A DNA stretch of 64,000 nt from Maratus speciosus (taxonomy: Eukaryota > Arthropoda > Arachnida > Araneae > Salticidae). The notes under the pieces were generated by a model. It saw only the letters and a list, made by a program, of their open reading frames with translations, made no database searches and had not been told where the DNA came from. Shown one piece after another: positions 1 to 10,899 of the stretch; the first letter of the stretch is position 1, and each line of letters starts with the position of its first letter. Where the stretch lies: contig OZ010795.1 in assembly GCA_963932465.1 (NCBI GenBank), positions 478,692,806-478,756,805 of the forward strand, written 5' to 3'. The position numbers and the translations under genes were made by a program.

Positions 1-1025
1 GTGATTTGAGGGGTGCGTATATAAATTTTGAGAATGTGCAAATAACGTACAGTTTAGATTTTATGGGGGGGGATTTTATGATGTGACAAAGCGAAATTCT
101 TTTTACTCATTTTTCATCCCGTAAAAACAAACATAAGATCCTCAATCGATAACTTCAACATAATTACTGATCTTGATTAACGTATTCTAATACAGTTTAA
201 TTTTTCAATAATTTAAGCAGGTGGAAGTTTGTAGAAATAATATTTTGGTAATTTTAGGTTAAAAACATTATTTGTTTTAAGAGTTAGACAACCAATTCAA
301 GGTTAAATTTTTATTGTAATATTTTTGTTGATTTATTATAAATTCGATCTAACATTTCCAATTTAAAAATTTTAATTCGTCGAATTTCGACGGGTTCCAA
401 CTCGTGTGATTAAAAGTGTAGGAGAATTACAAGAATGGAGTTAATAACGCTCCAAACCATGCTCATTAATTACAATAGTTGGGTGCTAACACGATTAGGA
501 ATCTATATCTAAGCACTCGATATATATTCCTTTCGACAAACCTTCCTTTTGTTTGATCAAAGTCAAAATTAATTAGCATCTATTTATCTCAACGTGTAAC
601 AGATAATGAGATTTCATAAAATTTCGTGCAATAGTTCTTTACATATAACTATCACCAAATCGGGGAAAATGCAACTTAGTAGCGCCAACAGTTGGACGAT
701 ATGCGCACAAACCTAATAAGAAACTATTTATATCGAGGTCTAACTGAGTCTGAAGTCTAAATCTGAAGTCTGAGGTCTAAGTTTTACTACCTTGCTTTAA
801 TACTTTAGTTATAGCGGCCACAAAATTTGTGACGCACAAGACTCAGACAGACAGATATTCATCAAAAATACACAAATCGTGTTGAGGACATTCCATAACG
901 TGGAAATCCAACAATAGACGGTAGTCAAAAATTTACACGATTCCAAAACATTCATATCGTGTATACAAAATTAAGTAACAATGTAAGATGCTAAATCATG
1001 TAAATCCGCAAATCATGACATTTAA
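1..1025. other. AT-rich stretch, no gene seen
   Basis: No open frame, RNA gene or structured repeat that I can support lies here. The sequence is AT-rich with an eight-base G run near 65-72. Short imperfect repeats of a GTCTGAAGTCTAA-type word occur at about 738-782. Confidence 0.6.
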
Positions 1026-1029
1026 TAAA

Positions 1030-1320
1030 ATCATGATTAAGTATGAATTATGGAGTTATAAATCCATGGTTATCAGGCAAATCAAAGGATTTCAGCGTAT
1101 AAAGATTATTTAGTTCGAGATGTTTAATTAGAACCAATTTTAAATTCAGCAGTTCTCATGTTTAAGTGCATTATTCAAAATGAGATCTGAAATAAAAAGA
1201 GCATTTCCTCGAAATATTATATTATGAACAATAAAATTAAAATGAGTTAATCTTGCATTTACTAAAAATGGTGTATGTTAAAATAAGTTCACTATATGTT
1301 TGAATGAAACAGCTTTATAA
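1030..1320 (+). repeat. Decayed interspersed repeat R1, copy 1
   Basis: This stretch aligns by eye, with many substitutions and small gaps, to 14780-15085 in the same orientation. Shared words in order include CAGGCA(A/G)ATCAAAGGAT, GCATTATTCAAA and TTATGAACAAT. It is an old repeat of unknown class with no coding content visible. Confidence 0.5.
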
Positions 1321-1489
1321 ATATCCCTTTGATCTTAAACTTCTTTTTCAGTTAAGGTTTAATCACGAAAGCCTTTAGGATACAAAAAGAAAAATCAATA
1401 ATAAAAATAAGATTTTTATTATTATTAAAATGTATTATTAAATATTCAGAATAACTTGTAGCTATAAAGCATAATTATGTGTATCTTGT

Positions 1490-1660
1490 TAATTTCTTCA
1501 ATCTTTGCAAGAAGAAAGTATTGGGCACGTGAAAAAATTCGACTTCGGTTTTCGACCGATTTATACGGTTTAGAAGGTACGGAATACTATTTGACTGTTT
1601 TTAGAAAATGTCTGTCTGTGAGGCTGACTGTATGCACAGATTTTCACCAAACTTCAGATT
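1490..1660 (+). repeat. Decayed interspersed repeat R2, copy 1
   Basis: It matches 10220-10390: both begin with a CAAGAAGAAAGTATTG block, continue through a TTCGGTTTTCGAC block and end in a CTGTCTGTGAG block. In both places it precedes a member of the 145-bp tandem family, so R2 is probably the left end of a composite repeat. The short open frame across this segment has no recognisable protein signal. Confidence 0.55.
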
Positions 1661-1740
1661 TAGTTAGACGGGGACATAACGCCCACCCGCATGAAAAGCG
1701 ACACATCTCGACAAAAGTAAATTTCACAAGAGAGGCAAAA

Positions 1741-1752
1741 GGGGGGGGGGGG
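1741..1752. repeat. Poly-G tract
   Basis: A run of twelve G residues interrupts an old repeat. Nothing nearby suggests a functional role. Confidence 0.8.
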
Positions 1753-2019
1753 ATTTGCATTATTTTACAGTAACATCATAGCACTTAGCTCTATACGCAG
1801 TAGTAAAAAAGAGTGCATAAAAGCGTAAAACCGTCAAGAATGAAGACGTGGGATGACGTTTGGACGGTTAGATAATTTTACCTCCCCACACAATTCACCC
1901 CTCTTCTGTGGTCACGAATGGACATATAGCGCAATAAAGTGATTTTATGTTCAACTACGCTTATGAAACGTTTTCTATAGCAAGACGCATCTGGGACAGA
2001 CCTATTAGTGGAGTAAAAC

Positions 2020-2415
2020 GCAAAATGAATTTTTGCGAGATGTGTCACTTTTCTAGCGGCTGAACTATAAGATATTGCTGATTAAGTTGTTTTGTAAATC
2101 ACGCTACAGGTGGCACTGCTATGCTGCATTATTCAGGATCTACACGATTTTAGCGATAGTCATATCTCAAGAACTAATGCAAGGAATTTCGTCAAATTTT
2201 ATGTTCTATTATACCTTGACATATGTTGGTGCTGATTTGGTGTTCGTTTAAATCATATAACGTGTGGCACTGCTATGGTGCATTCTTTACTCTTCTCGCT
2301 ATAGCTGTATCTCAAAAACTAATGAAGAAATTTAATCAAACATCATATTCTACTACGCTTCCACATAATTAGATCCTTATTAGCCTTGTGTGCATACAAA
2401 GCTAAGGTATCGCTT
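2020..2415 (+). repeat. 145-bp tandem family, decayed units
   Basis: At least two degenerate units are present. They carry the marks of the family seen at 10.9-12.1 kb: ATCTCAA(G/A)AACTAATG, TACCTTGA(C/T)AT, TTGGTGCTGAT and GTGGC(A/G)CTGCTATG in that order. Divergence is high, so this is an old copy. Confidence 0.6.
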
Positions 2416-3060
2416 TTCTGCCGTTTGGTTTAGGAATTTTTGTTGCAGCCATCTAACAGCGTGGATGTTAAAATTCAATGATGTTTGAATGATGCGTTGC
2501 TTACATCTCCTTTTTAAATGCAGATCATTCAACGAAAATTACCTTTTGAATACGCATGGTGGACATAGATCGTCATTTAATTTTGGCATTGTGATAACTG
2601 CAAATTTTGAATGCTTAACACGTATGAGATAGAAGAAAGTTTTAGGATTTGCACACCCGACTAGTGTAATATTTGTGTTCATTTGTGTAAAAGTAGTTCT
2701 TATATTTATAGAGCTATAAAGGTTGCGTTGGAAAAAAAAACCCCAAGATTTTTCCCTTTTTTTTTTTTTTTTTTTTTTCCAGCATGCAGTGTTCTCAATC
2801 AAATTTAACGACACTTTCAAAATTTGAAAAAGAACTGTAAAAACACTGTATTGTAATTAGATAATAAATATATTAAATACCTGATGAAATATGAGCATTA
2901 ATTTAACATAATTTTTAACTACGAATACGCGAATAATAACAAAAATTCTATTAAAAAATTTTATTGTAATCTGTTTAAGGCAATTCGTATAAAAAGGTCA
3001 GTTGGATGTTGTGAAAATTTAGAAAGATATCGGCGTTATAGTGAGCTGATTTCTTAAACA
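2415..3060. other. AT-rich stretch, no gene seen
   Basis: No supported gene. A T tract spans about 2757-2778. The 93-codon frame on the minus strand runs through this homopolymer and has no domain signal. Confidence 0.5.
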
Positions 3061-3084
3061 GCAAAAAATCCCTAACCGAACCAC

Positions 3085-3288
3085 CATATGTACCGGAGTT
3101 CTTTTCTTCTAGGCGACCTCAAGTGTCTGGGGCCGGCAGAAAACCTTCTTGTCCGCTCGGAAAATCACCTTTCGACAATATCGTATACCGACTACTATTG
3201 GAACAATTTTGAAGCTTTTTCCTACAAGTTTTCGATCATTCGTTCACATCATAATCTTTTGCCGAGCACATCGCGATGTCATATGATC
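3085..3288. other. GC-richer segment of unknown origin before the Copia LTR
   Basis: Base composition rises sharply relative to both neighbours, and a 68-codon frame from an ATG at 3088 stays open to 3294. I do not recognise the translation in any frame. It could be the tail of another transposon or an old gene fragment that served as the Copia target site. Its right edge coincides with the proposed LTR start. Confidence 0.35.
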
Positions 3289-3546
3289 TGTTGAAAATAA
3301 TCACAGCATTACATTAAATTCTTATTAATTTCTTTTTGTGCAACTATGTTTCTTGTGATTGGTTGTTTAATGTAGCTTTCTTTCACGGCCGCCAATTCTC
3401 TGCCATGGGCCTTGCAAAATCTATAAATACCTGTAAATTTTCTGTTTTCTTTCAGTATGTTTGTCTAATTGTTCTTGTTAATATCAAATATACTCACTTC
3501 GATCCACGTCTTTATGTCTGCCTTTTTATTATTTATTTTAACAGCA
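3289..3546 (+). repeat. 5' LTR of a Copia-type retrotransposon
   Basis: The segment begins TGTTGAAAAT and ends TTTTAACAGCA, the TG...CA termini expected of an LTR; TGTTG-type starts are typical of Copia elements. A TATA-box-like CTATAAATAC lies near 3420, suitable for the LTR promoter. The gag start codon follows 133 bp downstream at 3680. At 258 bp the length is plausible for Copia. No matching 3' LTR is visible because the element is cut at about 5.8 kb, so the ends rest on motif and position rather than on a repeat pair. Confidence 0.65.
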
Positions 3547-3566
3547 GAGCGTGGTTCTAGCAAGTG
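3547..3566 (+). promoter_or_regulatory. Putative primer-binding site region of the Copia element
   Basis: This is the position, directly after the LTR, where a tRNA or half-tRNA primer would anneal. The sequence begins GAGCGTGGTTCTAGCAAG. I could not match it securely to the initiator-Met half-tRNA used by some Copia elements, so the primer is unknown. Confidence 0.3.
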
Positions 3567-3679
3567 TTGAAATGAGCTGCGAGACATACTGACGCCGTTA
3601 TCTTTCTGTTTTTCATTTCTGCTGGGATTTTGAGTGAAAAAGATTTTATCTTTCTTTTTTATATATTTTATTGAGCAGA

Positions 3680-5803
3680 ATGGATTCTTCAAAAGATGTT
3701 TACGGTATCCCTCTTTTTGAAGGTGATGGAAAAGTTTTTTCGGTATGGAAACGAAGAGTAACGGCAATTTTTGCTGCTAAAGAATTGGAAAAATTCTTGG
3801 AAATTGAAGCGGCTCCCGACAATGTCGCCTATGTCGTGAAAGCAAAAAAAGGCTTACGCTTTATTATTATCATTATTAAGTGATAATGTTCTTGCATCAC
3901 TTGAAGATGAAAATACAGCTCATAAAATTTGGAATAAATTACAACACACTTATGATACAAAGCGTGCAGTGAATCAAATTTTAATTCGGAAGAGATTGGC
4001 AACGATTAAGAAAGATCGTACAGTTTCTATGAGAAATCACATTGATGAAATAAATAAATTAATTTCGGATCTTAAGCTGTCTGGGGCAGAAGTTAATGAA
4101 ACGGATACTATTGTTTATATTTTGATGTCATTGCCTCAGGAATTTGAAAATGTTAAGATTGCCTTAGAAAACCAACCGAAGTCTGTTTTGACATTAGATT
4201 TCGTGACACAAAGATTATTAGATGCTGAAGCACTTCTTTTGGATTCAAAGAAAGAAAAAGTATATACTAAGGCTGCTCATGATAATACTGCATTTGTGTC
4301 GACTCGCAAAGAATTCTTTTGTAAAATTTGCAACTCTAAAGGGCATACAGCGAAATATTGTAGAAAGAAAATTACTTGCCATTCTTGTGGAAAATTCGGA
4401 CACATAAAACGTAACTGCAAAGCTGTTAAAAATTCAAATGAAGAAAAATTTGCCTCTTCAGCTGTTTCTTTCGTTGCTGGAAATGCTTCCAGGAAAAGGA
4501 ATGAATTTATAGTAGATTCCGGAGCAACTTCCCATATGTGTTCTAATGAGAATTATTTCGCATCCTTAGTACCTTCTTCAGGAACTATTAAATGCGCATC
4601 AAAAACAACGAATCTAGAAATCAAAGGTATTGGAAATATTAATGGAAAACTGTCAAATGGAATGGAAATTACTTTAAAGGATGTCCTTTATGTTCCAGAC
4701 TTAAACGGGCAACTCATTTCCGCTAGGAAAATTGAAAGTGCAAATTATACAGTTATTTTCAAGAACCAAAAAGTATTTATCGAAAAAGGAAGAAACCGTT
4801 TTCACTTCGGTGAACGGGATTTGAATGGACAATACGTAAGTGACTTTGTCCCTGTTTACGAAACCGTTCTTACTTCAAAGAAAAATCATTGTGATATCTG
4901 GCATCGCATACTTGGTCATCCGAGTGACAAAGTATTGAAAGATATGAAGCTTCCGGTACCTGATTCTTTTTGTGATATTTGTGCTCGGGCAAAACAGAGT
5001 GCAACACCAATGGGAAGAGGACCAAGAAAAAGAGAAACCAAGCCAATGACTTTGATTCATAGTGACATTTGTGGACCTATTTTTCCGACAACCTTTTCTG
5101 GCGAGTGCTATTTTATGACTCTTATCGATGATTTTTCTCGTTTTACTGAAGTACGTTTACTGAAACATAAAAGTGAAGTCCCAGAAGAATTAAAAATGTT
5201 CTTAAAATCCAACCCTACAGTGAAGAAAATTAGATGTGATAACGGGAAGGAATATTTTTCTAATGATTTAGTGAATTTTACTAGAGATCTTGGTATAGTG
5301 ATCGATCCCGCTCCTCCATACACGCAATCTTTGAATGGAGTAGCTGAACGCTGCAATAGGTCGCTTCTGAATATAGGACGTGCTGTGATTGCTGAATCAA
5401 ATTTACCAAAGACTTTTTGGGGTCAAGCTATCCGTACAGCAGCTTACTTGAAAAACCGAATGCCAAGCAGCACTATTGAGAACAAAACTCCGTACTTCCT
5501 GAAATATGGAGAAGAATCCGATTTCAACCACATACGTGTTTTTGGATGCAGTGCTTACATGTTAATTCCTTCCGTTCATCGAAAGAAGCTTGACGATAGG
5601 TCTAAACAAATGATCTTCATTGGTTATTCTTCAATGGGATATAGATTACTAGATCCTGAAACGAAACGCATAACTGTATCAAGAAATGTGAAATTCGACG
5701 AAGAGAAAAAGGAAAATGTTCAGTCGAAACAATACATTCTAGAAAATTCAGAACCAGTTTCAGAACAGGGACGAGATTCTTTCACCCTCTTTGAGACTTT
5801 TCC
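3680..5803 (+). pseudogene. Copia gag-protease-integrase polyprotein, frameshifted and truncated
   Basis: Translation starts at the ATG at 3680 and leaves frame in the A-rich run at 3844-3852, where one extra base shifts it; the rest reads openly from about 3852 to 5803. The Gag region is followed by two CCHC zinc knuckles (4320-4416; spacing C-X2-C-X4-H-X4-C). The aspartic protease motif DSGATSHM begins at 4515. An integrase HHCC zinc-binding region (WHR-X3-GHP...CDIC) spans about 4898-4990. The integrase core has Asp at 5064, Asp at 5238 and Glu at 5346, giving D-X57-D-X35-E with the catalytic triad intact. The reading ends in unrelated sequence before reverse transcriptase. The long uninterrupted frame implies a fairly young insertion. 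Family placement is secure; whether the single frameshift is real or a sequencing error in a homopolymer cannot be decided here. Confidence 0.9.
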
Positions 5804-6347
5804 GCGGAGCATATGGACCAAATTTCGTTTTTATGGACGATAACGCCCGTCCACAAAGGGATCAGTTGGTGGACGAATACCTTGAAACGTAGGATGTTCA
5901 ACGAATGGAGTGACCTGCGATGTCCCTTTACCTTAATCTCATCGAACACATATGGGTCGCCCTTGGACGATCAATTGCAGCTCGAAGACCAGCTCCAAGG
6001 ACCAGCGATGAGATCAAGGGTGCCTTGGTGCAAAATTGGGTGCAATTGCCAAAGAGATTGATAAGGACCCTGGTAAGTAGTATGAAACGCCGATGCGAGA
6101 GTTGTGTAATTGTTACAGACGATTATACACTCTATTAGACATGTTTTTCTCTGACTGACAAGGTGTCGGTCAGCTGCTGTGCTGGATACGTGACCAGTTA
6201 CCTTATTTAGGGTGCAGGTTGTGCCCATTTTTGATTTTCCATAGTCTTATATTGAATGATATTTTGTCCAAGTTTGGTTTTATTTGCTTTGTTAGTTTTT
6301 TTTTATTGCAAAAAAACCATTTGTCCCTTTAATTGTTTTCACCAGTG
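5804..6347 (+). mobile_element. 3' fragment of a Tc1-type (DD34E) transposon
   Basis: It joins the Copia element at about 5804. It ends with the Tc1-like terminus CACCAGTG at 6340-6347, followed by the TA dinucleotide expected at a Tc1 insertion site. Only the C-terminal third of a transposase and the 3' non-coding tail remain. The 5' half is missing, so either the junction is an illegitimate recombination or both elements lost their facing halves in one deletion. Confidence 0.8.
5806..6138 (+). pseudogene. Tc1-type transposase C-terminus, broken by stop codons
   Basis: The frame beginning near 5808 reads FVFMDDNARPQRDQ, the block around the second catalytic Asp of Tc1 transposases, and continues to LNLIEHIWVALGR with the catalytic Glu. 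Thirty-four residues separate that Asp from the Glu, the DD34E spacing. Two in-frame stops, a TAG near 5890 and a TGA near 5911, look like point mutations of sense codons. The first catalytic Asp and the DNA-binding domain are absent, so no active enzyme can be made. Confidence 0.85.
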
Positions 6348-6349
6348 TA

Positions 6350-7565
6350 TATATAAATAGTACAAAACATACTTCAATTTTAAGACTTACAACACACGCT
6401 GTTATTTTATGTAAAATGACGTTATTCGCATCATCTTAAGAATTCCACATTTACGATCCATTCGTAAACATCTACAGTAAAGTATGCATAGGATGTCACT
6501 ATCCAGAAATAATACACAAATGCAGCAAAACGATGCCGTCACTCAAGAAACTCGATGAAAAAAGCCTCTCGAATGATTCATAGACCTTCATTTGTTTGTA
6601 ACATTAATATAGATACTTAAAATTAAATATAGTTTATAATAGCTCCATGTTTTAACAGAAATCATTCGTTTACATTTTTTCAAAATAGCACGTATTTTAA
6701 ATACATTTTCTTTCAGTTGTTATGAAAAAATGGAAACAAAAATATATAATTAATATTTTACAACCATTTTTCCTTTACTTTTTACAGAAATGGAGTACTA
6801 CCGTTGCCACTATATACAAATGGGTCCAAAAACTACAAAAAAATTAATATTTCAAAAATAAATGGAGATACAGTTTTCAAACAAATTGCATTTAAAAGTA
6901 TTTTTTTCCAATACGGCGGTATAAAAATTGAAAATGTGCGATGCTTAGAAGTTTAAAAAATTGCTATAGAGTATTTAATCGTACTGCTTTGTTTTACGGC
7001 CGGCTTATGTAAGGTAACTTTTTTTTTTGAGACTATACAAAATAAACTGGGAGAAAAAAATAGCATACCGTACCGGAAGTATAAAAAAACATTTATTTAG
7101 ACTGCTTTAGTAGCATTTTATCTCTTACATTTAATCCCATGGTCTAGAATCTTTTAATTATGAGATGGGTACGATCCTCGTAGTATATCGTCTGTCTTTT
7201 AAGAACCAATGAAGTATCCTTATTTATTTGCTTATTTACATTTAATTTTAAATTGTTAAACTATTTAAGCTACTACTTTTCTGCTTAATCTACTTTTTTC
7301 TATCTTTTATATAAATTATAACATTTTTTATTAAATTGTTCCCCATATTCATGTAGTTTTTATTACAGTTAACATTTTTTTTTCTTTCTGTGACTCCCTA
7401 TTGCCTCCGCAAGTCGTTTACAGTTCAACTGGATGAAGTTTGATCGTAACCAGATAATACACAAATGCATTAACATTGTTTCATTAATTTAAAAATGTTT
7501 TTCATGAAAAGATTTGTTGTTTTCACCTAAATTTTACGGATTATTTCATATTCCATATTTTTAAT
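6350..7565. other. AT-rich spacer containing one decayed MITE
   Basis: No gene is supported. The only recognisable feature is the degraded MITE at 6760-6965. The rest is AT-rich with T homopolymers near 7018-7029 and 7372-7384. Confidence 0.5.
6760..6965 (+). repeat. MITE-C, degraded internal fragment
   Basis: It matches the interior of the two better copies at 12622-13257 and 23221-23807. Shared words are TGAGATACAG-type, TTTCAAACAAATTGCATTT, AAAAGTA and TTAGAAGTTTAA in the same order. Both inverted ends are missing, so this is an old fragment. Confidence 0.65.
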
Positions 7566-7797
7566 ATACAGGGTGCCCATAATTAAACGACCCTACTTTA
7601 ATGTGTCTACAGACAAAACTACTGTTCATAAAACTGTGAAATTTTGTGAAAGACATAATAAAGGGGTGGGAATTTGTTTAGGCTAAAAAAGTTGTAAATG
7701 AAAGTAATTCAAAATTTTGCCACCAGAGGGAGTTTTTATAATAAATTACACATTTAGAATTACGATAGTTTAAATTTTTTTTTTATTAACTTAATCT

Positions 7798-7905
7798 TAC
7801 TCTAAAGACAGCTTTTCACGACATTTTCTTAGCATTTCCCTGAATATACTGCGGTCAACTGTGGAACATGCTATCTTACGATTCCAGACGGTATCTGAAA
7901 ATGAT
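7798..7905 (-). pseudogene. Possible C-terminal remnant of a mariner-type transposase
   Basis: On the minus strand a frame reads DTVWNRKIACSTVDRSIF and continues to a stop near 7799. Its position just inside the left inverted terminus, and its composition, are what the last 35 codons of a mariner-type transposase would show. No catalytic residue is included. The identification is tentative because the fragment is short. Confidence 0.4.
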
Positions 7906-8113
7906 AAAAATCATGCAGAACATGTTTGGTTATAACAAAATTTGTTAAACTGTCGTAAATGTATGCTTAACGTGTAATTCTTTAAAAAATGGCCCCCTAA
8001 CTTTTTTTCGCTCACACATATTCCTATACTTTTATTATGTCCTCCAAAAAATTTCTCAACATTCTGAACAACAGTTTCGACAGTAGACAACTTTAAAATG
8101 GGGTCAATTAATT

Positions 8114-8723
8114 ATTAAATAAAAACCTAATTTGCAGATCAAATTAAAAAAACAAAATTTATTTCCTAAATTGTTTAATCCCGAGAAGAGGGAGATATTA
8201 AGATATTTCATTCAATTCGTTCTACATTTAATGTTAAACTTTTGTAACCAATAAGTTAAACCAATTGAACATTAAAAAATAAAAATGAAATTCATACAAC
8301 ATAATACTTAAAACACCTATATACTTAGATTCCGTTCAAATGAAATCGAAATAAATCTTAGACTTTTTTTAAAGTTTTGTATTTTGCATGTATCTTATCA
8401 TATTATGTACAATCGTCATAAACATAATGCAAAATCTGCAGTACAAATATTTACAACTTAAAAATGGAAAAAGTCTAAGATTTATTTCGATTTCATTTGA
8501 ACGGAATCTAAGTATATAGGTGTTTAAAGTATTATATTGTATGAATTTCATTTTTATTTTTTAATGTTCAATTGGTTTAACTTATTGATTACAAAAATTT
8601 AACATTAAATGTAGAACGAATTGAATGAAATATCTTAATATCTCCCTCTTCTCGGGATTAAACAATTTAGGAAATAAATTTTGTTTTTTTTAATTTGATC
8701 TGCAAATTAGGTTTTTGTTTAAT
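8114..8723. repeat. Foldback element with near-perfect 255-bp arms
   Basis: Arms at about 8114-8368 and 8467-8723 are inverted copies with very few differences, around a loop of roughly 98 bp. The 60-codon minus-strand frame inside is a by-product of the palindrome. There is no coding capacity, so this looks like a MITE or foldback moved by enzymes supplied elsewhere. High arm identity suggests recent insertion or arm conversion. Confidence 0.9.
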
Positions 8724-9435
8724 ATGTCAAGTTTTTTAATAACTACTGCATTCAAACGAACACATTTCAAAATTAATGGAGGGTATCATCCTCAGGCTTT
8801 GATTTGTGCGATATCGCATCACAATTTGTGATGTAATTTACCTGTGTATGATTCAAAAATTTTCACCAGTGCAGTAATGAATATTGCTGTAGTTTGCACG
8901 AAAAATTCCAATCTGAACATAAAAAATCTGCTTGAAAATGTCATTTTTATTTCCACTATGACGTCATATTCATATTTTTTTTAATTCTTAAAAAAACTCT
9001 TTCAGTTTCTTCAGTTTCATGTTTCACGTGAAATTCATTCAACGAAAAATAGGCAAATTATTATTACGGCTTTTGAATTATATACAACAATGAAAAAAAA
9101 ATTTAATTTTATTACAAAATGTCCGTTGAATCTCAATGAAAAAAGCGAAATTTGGAATTATTAAGAAAAATATTTGAATGATGTATATAAAAATTAGACC
9201 ATGTTACTCTCTAGATTATAATCCATCTATATGCAAAGGCATTTTATGATCCGTTTTGACTCTGACGTCTGGCAAATGTTTTTACACTTTGAATTTATAA
9301 TATTATTAGAATTAGCAAGGAATTAAAAATGAGTGGCATCAGGGACAAAAAGGTGGGAAGAAAAAATGAAAAAGTTACCATCTCCATAGGCTTTTCTATG
9401 TTAAATTAACATTGAGAAGTGACACTGGAAATAAA

Positions 9436-9463
9436 TAAGTATTGCGCTGCCGCGCAATACTTA
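9436..9463. repeat. Perfect 12-bp hairpin inside a transposon interior
   Basis: TAAGTATTGCGC and its exact inverse are separated by TGCC, an unusually GC-rich stem for this region. It lies just inside the right inverted terminus of the mariner-type element. It could be the terminal hairpin of another element, but no flanking end motif is visible. Confidence 0.6.
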
Positions 9464-9704
9464 AATGAGCATCCTGTAAATAAAATTTCTAAACTATCTT
9501 AATGCTAAATATGTAATTTATTAAAAATCGCTCTCTGGTGGCGAAATTTTAAACTAGTTTTATTTATATATATTATTTTTTTAGCTTAAACAAATTCCCA
9601 TTCCTTTATTATGCCTTTCCCAAAATTTCATAACTTTATGAACAATAGTTTTGTCTGTAGACAAATTTAAAGTAGGGTCGATTAATTATGGACGCACGGT
9701 TTAT

Positions 9705-10215
9705 ATATCTAAATTAACAAAACATTTGATATTCTATATTTTCAATTAATTTCGATAAACCAATAAAACATTAAGTCTTTCTAACCACTTAACCACTTAT
9801 TTCAAATATTTCCCTTTAATTTTTTATGTCATTTACCAAAGTATATTTGTAAACACAAATGACATTTCGTATATAAAAAATAAAAAACCAAACGAAAGAA
9901 AATCTTTTAAAATGTTAGATTTTTTCACATCATTTACCGTGCTATCTGCAATTTTTAAGAGATTAAAATTTAATGATTTGTGTGGAAATTTTTTAAGCAT
10001 TTTATCCTCTCTAAAAACATTTCTTCGTATGCCCTATGGTGTGGATTAGATATATCAACTAATTAAATCTCACATTCCTATTTTGAACTCCTGTTTTGAT
10101 ACTGTTTTGGAATTTCTAGAAAATAGGTGTTGTCTTACTAATATCACAGTAACTTCAATCAGCAATTATTAAACTTCTGCCGACTATTTTGGTAGTCGGG
10201 ACATGTCAATAAGAT
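9705..10215. other. AT-rich stretch, no gene seen
   Basis: No open frame or repeat structure that I can support. Confidence 0.5.
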
Positions 10216-10219
10216 GTAT

Positions 10220-10435
10220 TTTTACTGTCTTCTATCTTTACAAGAAGAAAGTATTGAATTCGTGAAAATTATCGACTTTCGGTTTTCGACGGATTTACAC
10301 GTTTTACGGGTCAGAGATTCCGAAAAACATGTTTTTACAAAATGGCTGTCTGTGAGTCTGTGACTCTCTCTGCCTGTCTGTCTGTCCGTCTGTCTGTATG
10401 TATATATGTACGTGACACAAATTTTGTGGGCGCTC
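10220..10435 (+). repeat. Interspersed repeat R2, copy 2, with (CTGT)n tract
   Basis: This is the better-preserved copy of the repeat seen at 1490-1660. A CTGTCTGTCTGTCCGTCTGT microsatellite occupies about 10374-10400. It leads directly into the 145-bp tandem family, as copy 1 does. Confidence 0.65.
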
Positions 10436-10442
10436 TATCCCA

Positions 10443-10898
10443 CACTGAGAAAAAAAATATACCGCCTTCATCTAGAATGAATAGATAGTCATTTTCTGAA
10501 TCCCTAAACTAGAAATATAGATTTCCGAACTATGTGAATAGAGTAAACAACTAAGCTGAATAGACGAAATGATCTAGAATTTCTAGTCTCTTATTTTCTA
10601 GTTGACAAAACGATCATGAATCGTTTCAGTAGCGAGAAATTATCGCTTGATTTCTGAAACGGTTTCATAAACTAGAATTATAGTTACTAAAACTAACCTC
10701 TTGTGTTCGCATCTATTTGCAGAGATTTTTAAATAAGTTTGACCACGAGAATATAGGAAAACGCTCTTGAATTCTAGTAGGAGACTCTAGAACTCTCTAG
10801 AAAAGGGAAGTAGAATTTATAAGGATGACATAGAACTATTTTTTCTAGAGCCACACTTTAGATTCTAGATGCCACAACCACATTTTTTTTCTCAGTGC
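10443..10898. mobile_element. MITE-D, 456 bp, TIR CACTGAGAAAAAAAAT
   Basis: The left end CACTGAGAAAAAAAAT is matched by the inverse ATTTTTTTTCTCAGTG at 10883-10898. The element sits inside the CTCTATCTCAAGAACTAATG part of a 145-bp unit: the left half of that phrase is before it and the right half after it. The uninterrupted array elsewhere therefore serves as the empty-site comparison. The interior has many CTAGA words and no coding signal. Confidence 0.75.
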
Positions 10899-10899
10899 A

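Larger units (their letters stand above)
3289..5805 (+). mobile_element. Truncated Copia-family LTR retrotransposon
   Basis: The order is LTR, untranslated leader, gag, protease, integrase. Integrase placed before any reverse transcriptase is the Copia (Ty1) arrangement. Reverse transcriptase, RNase H and the 3' LTR are absent: the coding sequence stops matching at about 5800, where a Tc1-type 3' end takes over in a different frame. The element is therefore a 5' fragment of about 2.5 kb and could not complete a replication cycle. Confidence 0.9.
7569..9700 (-). mobile_element. Mariner/Tc1-type element with about 220-bp inverted termini, internally rearranged
   Basis: The left end CAGGGTGCCCATAATTAA starts after a TA. 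Its inverted counterpart occupies about 9480-9700, and both arms contain the words GACAAAACTA(C/T)TGTTCATAAA and GGGAATTTGTTTA in opposite orientation. A second, incomplete copy of the right arm lies at 7985-8113, directly before the foldback at 8114. The simplest reading is a short internally deleted element (7569-8113) whose neighbourhood was then expanded by the foldback and by part of a second copy. Confidence 0.7.

Noticed and set aside
3088..3294. 68-codon frame starting with ATG in a GC-richer block
   Set aside because: The translation is not recognisable, and its last codons run into the proposed LTR start. Kept only as unclassified sequence.
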